In this document: positions 1 to 7,923 of the stretch, piece after piece
Numbering within the stretch: the stretch's first letter is position 1
Layout of the letters: every line of letters begins with the position of its first letter
NCBI RefSeq assembly: GCF_017356265.1
Contig: NZ_JAFNAW010000027.1
Span: 1 to 45,775 of the forward strand
Source: Paracoccus fontiphilus
GTDB lineage: Bacteria > Pseudomonadota > Alphaproteobacteria > Rhodobacterales > Rhodobacteraceae
Length of the DNA: 45,775 bases
Reading direction: 5' to 3'
The notes under the pieces: generated by a model
Databases searched by the model: none
Told to the model about the DNA's origin: nothing
The model's input: only the letters and a program-made list of their open reading frames with translations
Position numbers and translations under genes: made by a program

Positions 1-862
1 GGGTTTCGGCAAAGACGCCGCGCGCCACGACGTCGCGCGGGGCCAGGTCCGCGTCCGGGTGCAGCGCCGCCATGAAGCGGGTGCCGTCGGCATCGACCAG
101 CCGGGCGCCTTCGCCCCGCAGCGCCTCGGTCGCCAGCGGCGCGGGATCGGCTCCGCAGGCGATGGCGGTGGGATGGAACTGCACGAACTCGGCATCCGCG
201 ATCACCGCCCCCGCGCGCGCCGCCATGCCCAGGGCCTCGCCCCGGATGCGGGCGGGATTGGTCGTGACGGCGTAAAGCCCGCCCGATCCGCCCCCGGCGA
301 TCAGCACCGCAGGCGCCGCGACCGGCACAGGGACCGAGCCCGAGGCCAGCGCCAGGTCGATCCCCGCGACGCGCCCGTCCTGCAGCCGCAGCCCCGTCGC
401 CACCCAGCCCTCGGCCACCTGCACCGAGGGCGCGGCCCGCACGGCGGCCACAAGGGCGGCCATGATCGCGGCTCCGGCCCCGTCGCCGTTGACGCGCACC
501 ACGCGGGCAAGGCTGTGCGCCGCTTCGCGCGACAGGACAAAGCCGCCCGCCCCGTCACGGTCGAAGGGCGCCCCCAGCGCGGCAAGGTGCAGGATGTGGT
601 CGCGCGCCTGGGATGTGACCAGCCGTGCCACGGCGGGATCGACAAGCCCCGCTCCCGCCCGCAGCGTATCGGCGGCGTGCTGCGCGGCGCTGTCGGCGGG
701 GTCCATGGCCGCCGCCACGCCCCCCTGCGCCCAGGCGGAACTGGCGCCCTGGCCCAGCGGATCGGGAGAGATCATCAGCACCGGGCGCGGCGCCAGCGCA
801 AGGGCCGCGTAAAGCGCGGCCAGTCCCGCGCCGACGATCACAACGCGGTCGGTCCGGATCAT
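1..862 (-). CDS. nadB: L-aspartate oxidase NadB, 3' end outside window
   Basis: Oxidises L-aspartate to iminoaspartate, the first step of de novo NAD synthesis, and hands the product to NadA. The frame opens with ATG at 862 and stays open to the window edge, so about 287 residues are seen of a usual 500-540. The N-terminus carries the FAD dinucleotide-binding loop (VIVGAGLAAL). It is followed by the flavoprotein signature GQGASSAWAQGG, the SREAAHS segment with the active-site region, and EFVQFHPTA and LRGEGARLVD. These are typical of the aspartate oxidase/succinate dehydrogenase flavoprotein family. It lies 4 bases downstream of nadA on the same strand, so the two are almost certainly co-transcribed. 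nadC would be expected beyond the left edge. I prefer NadB to SdhA because of the nadA neighbour and the GQGASSAWAQGG motif. Confidence 0.93.
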   Translation of the reverse strand, partial: MIRTDRVVIVGAGLAALYAALALAPRPVLMISPDPLGQGASSAWAQGGVAAAMDPADSAAQHAADTLRAGAGLVDPAVARLVTSQARDHILHLAALGAPFDRDGAGGFVLSREAAHSLARVVRVNGDGAGAAIMAALVAAVRAAPSVQVAEGWVATGLRLQDGRVAGIDLALASGSVPVPVAAPAVLIAGGGSGGLYAVTTNPARIRGEALGMAARAGAVIADAEFVQFHPTAIACGADPAPLATEALRGEGARLVDADGTRFMAALHPDADLAPRDVVARGVFAET

Positions 863-866
863 AGGG

Positions 867-1919
867 TCAGGCCGCCAGTTGCCGCGACAGGTCGATCATC
901 CGCTGGACCGCCAGCCGGGCCGGCGCGGCGACGGCCGCATCGACCTCGACCTGGCCGGTCATGGAGTGCAGCGACCACAGCACCTTTTCCAGGGTGATCT
1001 TCTTCATGTGCGGGCACATGTTGCAGGGGCCCAGGAACTCGACCCCAGGGTGGGCATCGGCGATGTTCGAGGCCATCGAGCATTCCGTGACCAGCATCGC
1101 CTGCGCGGGCCGCGCCGTGCCCACCCAGTCGATGATATGCGCGGTCGAGCCCGCGAAATCCGCCTCGGCCACGACATCCGGGGGGCATTCGGGATGGGCG
1201 ATGATCTTCAGGCCGGGATACCAGGCGCGGAAGTCGCGCAGGTCCTGCGGGGTGAAGCGTTCATGGACGATGCAGGCCCCGTCCCACCAGACAATGCGCT
1301 TCTGCGGCACCTGCTTCGCGACGTTCTGCGCCAGCCACTTGTCGGGCGTCATGATCACCGTGTCGCCCGGCATCGCCGCCACGATCTGCGCCGCGTTGGA
1401 CGAGGTGCAGCAGATGTCGGACGCGGCCTTCACGGCGGCCGAGGTGTTGACATAGCTGACCACCGGCGCGCCGGGATAGCGGGCGCGCATCTGCGCGATC
1501 CCCTCGGGGTCGATGCTTTCGGCCAGCGAGCAGCCGGCCTCCATGTCGGGCATCAGCACGGTCTTGGCGGGGTTCAGGATCTTCGAGGTCTCGGCCATGA
1601 AGTGCACGCCGCACTGGACGATGATGCCTGCCTCCACCCGCGTCGCCTCGATGGCCAATTGCAGGCTGTCGCCCACCACGTCAGCGATGCCGTGGTAGAT
1701 GTCGGGCGTCATGTAGTTGTGCGCCAGCACCACCGCGCCGCGTTCCGCCTTGAGCCGGTTGATCGCCGCCACATAGGGCGCGGCCATGGCCCAGTCGGGA
1801 AAGGGCATCACCCGGTCCATGCGGGCATGAATCCCGGCCATCTCCTGCGCCAACTCGACCGAGGGCTCCAGGTCGTAATGCGTCGCCAGTTCGGCGCGTA
1901 TGGTCGTCACGTCCAGCAA
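867..1919 (-). CDS. nadA: Quinolinate synthase NadA
   Basis: Condenses iminoaspartate with dihydroxyacetone phosphate to quinolinate, using an oxygen-sensitive [4Fe-4S] cluster in the cytoplasm. The product is 350 residues. Family motifs run in order: VVLAHNYMTPDIYHGIAD, CGVHFMAETSKIL, MPDMEAGCSLAES, SYVNTSAAVKAASDICCTSSN, IIAHPECP, LVTECSM and GPCNMCPHMKKITLE. The conserved cysteines expected to bind the cluster are present. The frame could extend upstream to 1967, but those residues are not conserved-looking. A TTG at 1919 sits 9 bases after GGGGGAGG, so I chose it as the start; a GTG at 1910 is the alternative. It heads the nadA-nadB operon. Confidence 0.95.
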   Translation of the reverse strand: MLDVTTIRAELATHYDLEPSVELAQEMAGIHARMDRVMPFPDWAMAAPYVAAINRLKAERGAVVLAHNYMTPDIYHGIADVVGDSLQLAIEATRVEAGIIVQCGVHFMAETSKILNPAKTVLMPDMEAGCSLAESIDPEGIAQMRARYPGAPVVSYVNTSAAVKAASDICCTSSNAAQIVAAMPGDTVIMTPDKWLAQNVAKQVPQKRIVWWDGACIVHERFTPQDLRDFRAWYPGLKIIAHPECPPDVVAEADFAGSTAHIIDWVGTARPAQAMLVTECSMASNIADAHPGVEFLGPCNMCPHMKKITLEKVLWSLHSMTGQVEVDAAVAAPARLAVQRMIDLSRQLAA

Positions 1920-2027
1920 GCTCGGTTTCCTCCCCCGGCATGCATCCGGGGCCCTCCGGCCCCGCATGATGATCGCTGGCGGTTGTCCTAGCGGTTGCGT
2001 GACGCAACGGCAACCATGTTCGCGCGG

Positions 2028-2801
2028 TCAGCCGCGCAGGGTTGCGCCCCCATCGACGTAAAGGTCGCTCATGGTGATGTGGCCTGCCTGGTCTGACAAG
2101 AGGAACATCGCGGCGCTTGCGATGTCCCCGGCCGTGGCCAGCTTGCCCAGGGGGATGCCGGTGCGGAAGCTGGCCGGATCGCCCGCGATGACCCTGGCGG
2201 CGCCCTTGTCGTCCGCCCACATGCCGGTCTGCATCGGCGTCAGCGTCGATCCGGGCGCAAGGATGTTGCAGCGGATGCCGTGCTGCGCAAGCTCCAGCCC
2301 CAGGCAGCGGGTGAACATGGTCGCCGCCGCCTTGGACGCGGCATAGGCCGCCATGTTCAGCCGGGGAATTCCCGCCGCGTTGGAACTGACCACCACGATG
2401 GCGCCCTGCTTGCGCGCGGCCATGGCCGCGCCAAGCGCGCGGGTGACGTGAAAGGTGCCGCCCGCATTGGTGTCGATCACCCGCTGCCATTCCTCGGCCG
2501 GGGTGTCCAGGACAGGCAGCGTGGACACGATTCCGGCGGCGTGAACCCCCAGCGACACCGGACCAAGGCTGGCCTGCGCCTCGGCCACGCAGCGTTCGAC
2601 GGCTGTGGCGTCGCGCACGTCCAGGGCACGCCAGAGAAGATCGGCCCCCTCGTGCGGGGCCAGGGCGTCAAGCGCGGCCCCTGTGTCCGTGGCAAGGACG
2701 CGTGCCCCCGCCTCGCGCAGGGACGCGACAAGGGCCTGCCCAATCCCGCCCGCCGCCCCCGTGACAAGGGCCACGCGGTCCTGAAATCCCGTCAGCCGCA
2801 T
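2028..2801 (-). CDS. entA: 2,3-dihydro-2,3-dihydroxybenzoate dehydrogenase (EntA-type SDR)
   Basis: Predicted to oxidise 2,3-dihydro-2,3-dihydroxybenzoate to 2,3-dihydroxybenzoate with NAD, the last step in making the catechol unit of catecholate siderophores. At 257 residues it is a classical [11 protein letters not shown] nucleotide loop at 14-21, Ser140, and Tyr153/Lys157 of the YxxxK motif. It resembles EntA more than generic SDRs: [47 protein letters not shown] and the C-terminal [10 protein letters not shown] all match the EntA pattern as I remember it. It follows the isochorismatase gene by 3 bases, which is the pathway order. entC, entE and an NRPS or amide synthetase are not in the window, so they must lie elsewhere or be missing. 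Confidence 0.8.
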   Translation of the reverse strand: MRLTGFQDRVALVTGAAGGIGQALVASLREAGARVLATDTGAALDALAPHEGADLLWRALDVRDATAVERCVAEAQASLGPVSLGVHAAGIVSTLPVLDTPAEEWQRVIDTNAGGTFHVTRALGAAMAARKQGAIVVVSSNAAGIPRLNMAAYAASKAAATMFTRCLGLELAQHGIRCNILAPGSTLTPMQTGMWADDKGAARVIAGDPASFRTGIPLGKLATAGDIASAAMFLLSDQAGHITMSDLYVDGGATLRG

Positions 2802-2804
2802 GCC

Positions 2805-3443
2805 CTAGCCCTCCATCGCCGCAAGCGCGGCCTGCGTGGAGATCACGCCCCCGCAGACCGAGGCGATCCACGCCATCGCCATGTCGTGCCGCGCCCGGTC
2901 GAAATCGGCCTGTGCATCGGCCACGGCAAAGGCCTCGATGTCGCGCTGGAACGCCTCGACCGCCGTCGCCATGCAGCCGATATGGGCGTAAACGCCCGTG
3001 ATCATCAGTTGGTCGCGGCCGCGGGCGCGCATCAGGTGTTCCAGGTTGCTGCGCTGGAAGGCGCTGTAGCGGTGCTTGACCAGGACGATGTCCTCTGCGG
3101 TGGGCGCCAGGGCGGGCAGAATGTCCTGGTGATCCGGGCGCGAGGACATGCCCGGACCCCAGAGATCGGCCTGCAGCCCCCGGTCCGGGCGGAACTGGTC
3201 GCCGTTCTGGGCGGTGTAGAAGACCGGGATCCCTGCGGCGCGGGCGACCGCGACCAGCCTGCCTATGTTCCGGACAAGCGGCGCAAGCGGCGCGGCATCG
3301 GGCGGAAAGGGCGCGCAGAAATAGCGCTGCATGTCGTGGACCAGCAGGGCCAGGCGGGCAGGGTCTGGCGCCCAGGGGCCGCGCGCGGCGGGCAGGTCGC
3401 CGGGCCGGGGCAGGTCATAGGCTGCGATCGGCTTGATTGCCAT
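2805..3443 (-). CDS. entB: Isochorismatase (EntB/PhzD-type, lyase domain only)
   Basis: Predicted to hydrolyse isochorismate to 2,3-dihydro-2,3-dihydroxybenzoate and pyruvate, feeding the adjacent EntA-type enzyme. The product is 212 residues, about the length of the isochorismatase domain alone. The C-terminal aryl carrier domain of enterobacterial EntB is absent. Visible motifs are LLVHDMQRYF with the catalytic Asp37, VKHRYSAF with Lys123, and ITGVYAHIGCMATAVEAFQRDI, which is highly characteristic of the DHB/phenazine isochorismatases. I start at ATG 3443, 7 bases after AAGGAG, rather than at the upstream ATG at 3473, which would add ten unconserved residues. No Fur-box-like AT-rich palindrome is visible upstream. 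PhzD of phenazine synthesis is the alternative, but the EntA partner argues for DHB. Confidence 0.8.
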   Translation of the reverse strand: MAIKPIAAYDLPRPGDLPAARGPWAPDPARLALLVHDMQRYFCAPFPPDAAPLAPLVRNIGRLVAVARAAGIPVFYTAQNGDQFRPDRGLQADLWGPGMSSRPDHQDILPALAPTAEDIVLVKHRYSAFQRSNLEHLMRARGRDQLMITGVYAHIGCMATAVEAFQRDIEAFAVADAQADFDRARHDMAMAWIASVCGGVISTQAALAAMEG

Positions 3444-3818
3444 CAATGGCTCCTTTGCGTCTCGGTCGGGCAACCGCCGCTAACCGCGTGATCAGGGCCG
3501 CCATCCGGGCGGGACGGGCGGGCACAGGGTTCATGGGCATGGCATCGCCGGATGCGGGGGCATCCTGGCCCCGTCCGCGATGCATGAAGCACCCGGGTCT
3601 GGATTGCGCGTCGCGGGGTGGCGTGTCTGCCTTCATCATCCGTCCGTCGCAGCGGTCCGGCCGAAAGGCCCGGTCCTTCGTGACTGCTGGCGAATGCTGG
3701 CAGGGCCGGGCGGGGTCATCCAACGCTCCGGCCCGGGCGATCTAGCAGGAAAGGGAACGGTTGTCATTCCCCAATGCACAGTCGTGAAAAAGGGCCGGAA
3801 ACCCGGCCCCTTCATGCC
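3444..3818. other. Intergenic region without a convincing gene
   Basis: These 375 bases lie between entB and the symporter gene. Short open frames exist on both strands, but they are arginine/proline-rich, resemble no family and lack good ribosome-binding sites. The only structure I can support is the terminator at 3787-3812 belonging to the symporter gene. The entBA promoter should lie in the left half. No obvious -10/-35 or iron-box sequence stands out. Confidence 0.6.
3787..3812 (-). terminator. Rho-independent terminator of the symporter gene
   Basis: Read on the minus strand, the 7-bp stem GGGCCGG/CCGGCCC with a 4-base loop is followed directly by TTTTT. It begins about 10 bases after the symporter stop codon. 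The stem arms are 3792-3798 and 3803-3809, with one further flanking pair possible on each side. This is the clearest intrinsic terminator in the window. Confidence 0.88.
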
Positions 3819-5285
3819 CTAGCGGTGGACTGACCGCTCGGATCGCTTCCAGTCCTCCCATCCGGGCTGGCCCTGCATGAAGGCCTCGATCTCGGCCCGC
3901 GACGCGGTCAGCTTGGGATCATGGCGCAGGTAGTGGCGCGTCTCGCGCGCGATCAGCCCGGACAGGATCAGCAGCCCGATCAGGTTCGGGATCGCCATCA
4001 GCCCGTTCATCACGTCCGAAAAGTTCCACACGACGCCAAGCTGCACGGTGCAGCCGAAGAACACCACGACCGAAAACAGCACCCGGAACGGCATCACGCC
4101 GCCGCGCCCGACCAGCCGTTCCACGTTCCGTTCGCCGTAATAGGCCCAGCCGAGGATCGTGGAATAGGCGAACAGCACCAGGCCTATCGTGACGATCCAG
4201 TGGCCCCACTGGCCCGGCAGACCGTGGGTGAAGGCCTCGCCCGTCATGATCGCGGCCGAGATCTGCTCGCCCGTGGCGGGGTCGGTCTGCTTCCAGACGC
4301 CCGTGGTCACGATCACAAGGCCGGTGCAGGTGACGACGATGATCGTGTCGATGAAGGTCTGCGTCATCGACACAAGCCCCTGGCGCACCGGATGCGTGGT
4401 CTGCGCCGAGGCCGCCGCGATGGCCGCCGATCCCATGCCGGATTCGTTCGAGAAGATGCCCCGTGCCACGCCGAACTGCACCGCGACCATGATGGTGGAC
4501 CCCAGGAATCCGCCCACGGCCGAGGTGCCGGTGAACGCCTCGGAAAACACCTCGGCGATGGCTGCCGGAACGGCGGCGATGTTGGCCCCCAGGATGTAGA
4601 GGGCGCCAAGCACATAGAACAGGATCATCGCCGGAACAAAGCCCGCCGTGACGCGGCCGATGGACTTGATGCCGCCCACCAGCACCAGCAGCGTCATCGC
4701 CGCCAGCACCGCCCCCGTGGCCCAGGTCGGCACGGCGAAGCTGCGTTCCAGGTTCGAGGCGATGGAATTGCCCTGCGTCATGTTGCCGATCCCGAAGGAT
4801 GCGCAGACGGCGAAGATCGCGAAGGCCAGCGCCAGGGCCTTGCCGAAGCCGCCGGGTATGCCGCGTTCCAGGTAGTACTGCGGGCCGCCCGACTTCTCGC
4901 CCGCGGTGTCAGTGGTGCGGAACCGCACGCCCAGGAAGGCTTCCGAATATTTCGACGCCATGCCCAGCAGCGCCGTCACCCACATCCAGAACAGCGCGCC
5001 GGGGCCGCCGATGCCGATGGCGGTCGCCACCCCCACGATGTTGCCGGTCCCGACCGTGGCGGCCATGGCGGTGGTCAGCGCCTGGAATTGCGAGATGTCG
5101 CCTTCGGCATCCTCGTCCTTGCGCTTGATCAGGCCCAGGCGCAGCGCCGCCCCCAGGCGCAGGAACTGGATGCCGCCCAGGCGACCCGTCAGGTAGATGC
5201 CCGTCCCCAGCAGAAGCGGGATCAGCATGAAGGGGCCCCAGACGATCCCCCCGACCGTCCCGAGGAAAGTTTCAAGATTGTTCAT
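3819..5285 (-). CDS. Sodium:alanine/glycine symporter (AGCS family)
   Basis: Inner-membrane transporter predicted to take up alanine and/or glycine with sodium. At 488 residues it has the usual AGCS length and is hydrophobic throughout, with roughly ten membrane segments. Family signatures include TGNIVGVATAIGIGGPGALFWMW, FGIGNMTQGNSIA, FSNESGMGSAAIAAA and TILGWAYYGERNVE. The start is ATG 5285 (MNNLETFLG). A GGAGG lies about 15 bases upstream, which is rather far, but the reading frame above it looks non-coding. It stands alone, with its own terminator and a 214-base leader. I looked for a glycine riboswitch in that leader and did not find the conserved core. The exact amino acid carried cannot be told from sequence. 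Confidence 0.92.
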   Translation of the reverse strand: MNNLETFLGTVGGIVWGPFMLIPLLLGTGIYLTGRLGGIQFLRLGAALRLGLIKRKDEDAEGDISQFQALTTAMAATVGTGNIVGVATAIGIGGPGALFWMWVTALLGMASKYSEAFLGVRFRTTDTAGEKSGGPQYYLERGIPGGFGKALALAFAIFAVCASFGIGNMTQGNSIASNLERSFAVPTWATGAVLAAMTLLVLVGGIKSIGRVTAGFVPAMILFYVLGALYILGANIAAVPAAIAEVFSEAFTGTSAVGGFLGSTIMVAVQFGVARGIFSNESGMGSAAIAAASAQTTHPVRQGLVSMTQTFIDTIIVVTCTGLVIVTTGVWKQTDPATGEQISAAIMTGEAFTHGLPGQWGHWIVTIGLVLFAYSTILGWAYYGERNVERLVGRGGVMPFRVLFSVVVFFGCTVQLGVVWNFSDVMNGLMAIPNLIGLLILSGLIARETRHYLRHDPKLTASRAEIEAFMQGQPGWEDWKRSERSVHR

Positions 5286-5483
5286 GGTCGTTTCTTTTTG
5301 CCTCCTTTGTGCGCAGGGGCGGGCGTGACCTTGGACCGTCACCGCGACCACCGCCTGGCCCGCGTACCGCCCACGGCGGTTCACTGCCCCGCACCTGCCG
5401 CGCATCGGACAGGTCATCAACCCCAAAAGCATGATTTGCGCCCGTGGCACCGGCCATGACGTGGCGGTCGGGTGAGGGGTGCC

Positions 5484-5497
5484 GCCGGCGAACCGGC
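5484..5497 (-). terminator. Hairpin directly after the FrhB-like gene
   Basis: On the minus strand a GCCGG/CCGGC stem with a TTCG loop begins 2 bases after the stop codon of the FrhB-like gene. It has no T-tract, so it may be a weak or Rho-assisted terminator, or a 3'-end stabiliser. The position is suggestive. The function is inferred. Confidence 0.3.
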
Positions 5498-5499
5498 AG

Positions 5500-6867
5500 C
5501 TAGGGCTTTTGCCGTCCCGCCATCCGGTCGATCCGGTCGAACAGCGGGGCAAGCCTGCCGCGGTGATAGGTCAGCCCTTCGTAGACCGCGTAGGCGCGCC
5601 TGGCCCAGCCGAGATAAAGCTGCGGCCGCCCCGTCATGGACGCCAGCCGTGCCATCCGGTGGGACCCGCTGCTGATCGCGGCGCGGGTGCGGTAGACCAG
5701 CTTCCTGCGCCAGCCGATCCCGGCAGCCTGCGGCGCGACCCGCTTCACGGGCCGGATGCCGCGCCTTGCCCAAGTCAGGCGATAGGCGAGCCCCTCGCGC
5801 CGCTGGCGAAAGCCCGCGGCCTGGGTGTCGGCCACGAAACCGGCATCGACCTGCGTCAGGTCCAGCCGGCCCTGGGCCACGCCCTCGTCGATCAGGCGCT
5901 GGATCAGGGGCGCGCGGACCACCACGACATTGGTGCCGCGACCGTCCGACGAATAGGGCTCGACCCAGGCGTCGCCAAAACTGACATCGGCGGTTTCCGC
6001 CACCACGTCGTCGCAGAAGTTGCAGGCCGAGTTCTGGAAATACCCCGCGCCCCAGTCGCCGTCGGCCAGGTGGAACCATTCGTTCTGCAGCGTCGCGCCG
6101 TCATCCAGCGTCAGGTGCGCGGTGTACCAGTTCGCGGGCCGGTTCGCGTCCTTCAGCCGGTATTCGACCGCGCGCACCCGGTCATGGTCCGCGCCCAGTT
6201 GCCAGGCGAAGCTTTCGACAAAGCGCGCGCTTTTCATGTGGCCGCAGAACAGGCCCAGCATGTGGGTGATCCGTTCGGCCAGGACCGGGTCCTGCGCGCG
6301 CGCCAGATGCACGGCCTTGATGAAGCAGGGGATGCCCACCACGGCATAGCGGCCGGGCGCGGCGCGGACCTGATCCAGCACAGCGGCCATGTGGATCGGG
6401 TGATAGCGCGACCGGGCGCCCGCCAGCAGGTCATCTTCGGTGCGGCTGATGCGATAGCCGAAGAAGGGCTGGCCCGGCGTGCCCGGATGGACGTGCAGCA
6501 CGCCGTCGATCTCGCCCCGCCGCATCAGTTCGGCGGCGACCCATGTCACCATGCCGCCAGAACTGCCGCGTTCGCGGAAGGGCGGCTCGGACACCGCGCC
6601 GACATGGCAGGAGGAGTGGCGGCCAAGGCGGACGTCCTGGTGCGGCGCGTCGGGAAAGCGGGCGGCGGCGATGGCGTCTTCATTCGCGGCGTGGGGCGAA
6701 AAGGGGCAGAGTTGGGCGAAAGCCTCGCTGCGGCGATGGGTGGCGGGGCCGGTGGGCTTCAACTGGCCGTAGCCGTCCCAGGCCATCGCCGGGCCGGAGG
6801 TGCAGACCCCGCAGCCGATGCAGAGGCCGGACCGCACGATCTGCGCAGGGCTGAGCGCGCGCGTCAT
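5500..6867 (-). CDS. Coenzyme F420 hydrogenase/dehydrogenase beta-subunit-like Fe-S protein
   Basis: A 455-residue protein of the FrhB/FdhB-like family, whose members in polysaccharide clusters have no settled reaction. The N-terminus has a ferredoxin-like cluster, GLCIGCGVC, with a further cysteine in LCPFSP. The central segment SSGGMVTWVAAELM, then VGIPCFIKAVHLA, GLFCGHMKSA and CNFCDDVVAETADVSFGDAW, follow the FrhB pattern including the second cysteine set. It starts at ATG 6867, overlapping the pyruvyl transferase stop as ATGA, so the two are translationally coupled. Partnership with a pyruvyl transferase is a recurrent arrangement for this family in exopolysaccharide loci. I infer a redox role in modifying a surface sugar. 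Use of F420 itself is doubtful here, and flavin or another electron carrier is more likely. Confidence 0.82.
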   Translation of the reverse strand: MTRALSPAQIVRSGLCIGCGVCTSGPAMAWDGYGQLKPTGPATHRRSEAFAQLCPFSPHAANEDAIAAARFPDAPHQDVRLGRHSSCHVGAVSEPPFRERGSSGGMVTWVAAELMRRGEIDGVLHVHPGTPGQPFFGYRISRTEDDLLAGARSRYHPIHMAAVLDQVRAAPGRYAVVGIPCFIKAVHLARAQDPVLAERITHMLGLFCGHMKSARFVESFAWQLGADHDRVRAVEYRLKDANRPANWYTAHLTLDDGATLQNEWFHLADGDWGAGYFQNSACNFCDDVVAETADVSFGDAWVEPYSSDGRGTNVVVVRAPLIQRLIDEGVAQGRLDLTQVDAGFVADTQAAGFRQRREGLAYRLTWARRGIRPVKRVAPQAAGIGWRRKLVYRTRAAISSGSHRMARLASMTGRPQLYLGWARRAYAVYEGLTYHRGRLAPLFDRIDRMAGRQKP

Positions 6868-7922
6868 GCGCGCCCCGCCAGCGCGGCGTCCAGCCAAGCC
6901 GCCGAATGCGCCCGCAGGTCCGCGATGCGCGCCCCGACCGCATCCGAGACGGGTTCGGCCAGCAGCGCGGCCACCTCGCGGGGGTCGCGGTCCTCGAAGG
7001 TCAGGTGGCGTTCCGCGCCCAGCAGCGCGGTCAGGTCGCGGACCTTGGTCCAGCGGTAGTTGGACGGCGCGCAGGCCAGCGGCTTGCCGCTCACCAGCGC
7101 GAAGCAGCAGCCATGGAAATAGGTCGTGGCGACCGCCTGCGCGCCCGCGACCAGGGCCGCGAATTCCTGCGGGCCGGCGTCAAGGCGCTGTTCGTCGGCC
7201 CAGTCGTTGCGATAACCGACGCTCAGGGTGCGAAGGCCCTGCGCGCGGGCGGCATCCTTGACGCGGTCGGCGAACCAGGGGGGAATGTGGTGGCCATAGA
7301 CCAGCAGATAGGGCGCACCTTCGTCGGCGGCCCCGACCTGCGGCGGGTTCAGCAGCACCGGGTCCAGCACCATCGCGGGGTTCCGTCCGGTGGCCTGCGC
7401 CACGATCCCCCGGCTGTTGTCGTCCCGGATCGAGATCGCATCCAGCGCCCGCAGGCGCGCGGACCACTGCGGCTCCACATCGGGGGCGGCATAGTTGCCG
7501 AAGCTGGCGGCATAGGTCACGACGCGCGGCGCGGGAATGCCGTCGCCCCAGAAGACCGGCTTGCCGCCATACCAGGGGTGAGAGAGGTTCAGCACCTCGT
7601 CGCTGCCGATCACGGCCAGATCGACCGGGGGCATCGCGGCGGGGTCGTCCAGGTCGAAGGGCGCGGACAAGGGCAGCGCGTCGAAGGCCTGCACGAACTT
7701 GCGCAGCTTGCGCCCGTATTGCGCCACGTCGGCGCGGCTGGACCTATCCGGCGTCAGCGGCTGGAAGGCATAGCGCCATTCGCGCGAAGTCACGTCGCGC
7801 GACCGGTGATCCAGCAGCACGGCGTCGTGGCCGCGCGCGGCGATCGCCTCGACCAGGCAGCGGGCCTGCCAATAGCTGCCATAGTTGATGCAGCGGTGAA
7901 AGGTCAGAACGCCGACGCGCAT
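6864..7922 (-). CDS. Polysaccharide pyruvyl transferase family protein
   Basis: At 352 residues, it is predicted to transfer pyruvate from phosphoenolpyruvate onto a sugar of a surface polysaccharide as a ketal, giving it negative charge. The N-terminus VGVLTFHRCINYGSYWQARCL is the typical opening (N-Y-G-x-x-L-Q-like) of the family. Later come LAVIGSDEVLNLSHPWY, ISIRDDNSRGI, LDPVLLNP and a C-terminal TTYFHGCCFALVSGKPL segment that corresponds to the conserved H-G. It lies in a four-gene leftward operon between a Gfo/Idh/MocA gene (1 base away) and the FrhB-like gene (ATGA overlap). Acceptor sugar unknown. Confidence 0.87.
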   Translation of the reverse strand: MRVGVLTFHRCINYGSYWQARCLVEAIAARGHDAVLLDHRSRDVTSREWRYAFQPLTPDRSSRADVAQYGRKLRKFVQAFDALPLSAPFDLDDPAAMPPVDLAVIGSDEVLNLSHPWYGGKPVFWGDGIPAPRVVTYAASFGNYAAPDVEPQWSARLRALDAISIRDDNSRGIVAQATGRNPAMVLDPVLLNPPQVGAADEGAPYLLVYGHHIPPWFADRVKDAARAQGLRTLSVGYRNDWADEQRLDAGPQEFAALVAGAQAVATTYFHGCCFALVSGKPLACAPSNYRWTKVRDLTALLGAERHLTFEDRDPREVAALLAEPVSDAVGARIADLRAHSAAWLDAALAGRA

Positions 7923-7923
7923 C

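Noticed and set aside
1920..1967. Sixteen-codon N-terminal extension of NadA
   Set aside because: Residues are arginine-rich and atypical, and the GGGGGAGG ribosome-binding site lies inside this stretch, pointing to the downstream TTG start.
3444..3560. Fur- or iron-box upstream of entBA
   Set aside because: The region is GC-rich, and no AT-rich inverted repeat of the expected form is present.
5286..5499. Possible glycine riboswitch before the alanine/glycine symporter
   Set aside because: Such riboswitches are common before this gene family, but the conserved core and tandem aptamer layout are not visible on the minus strand.
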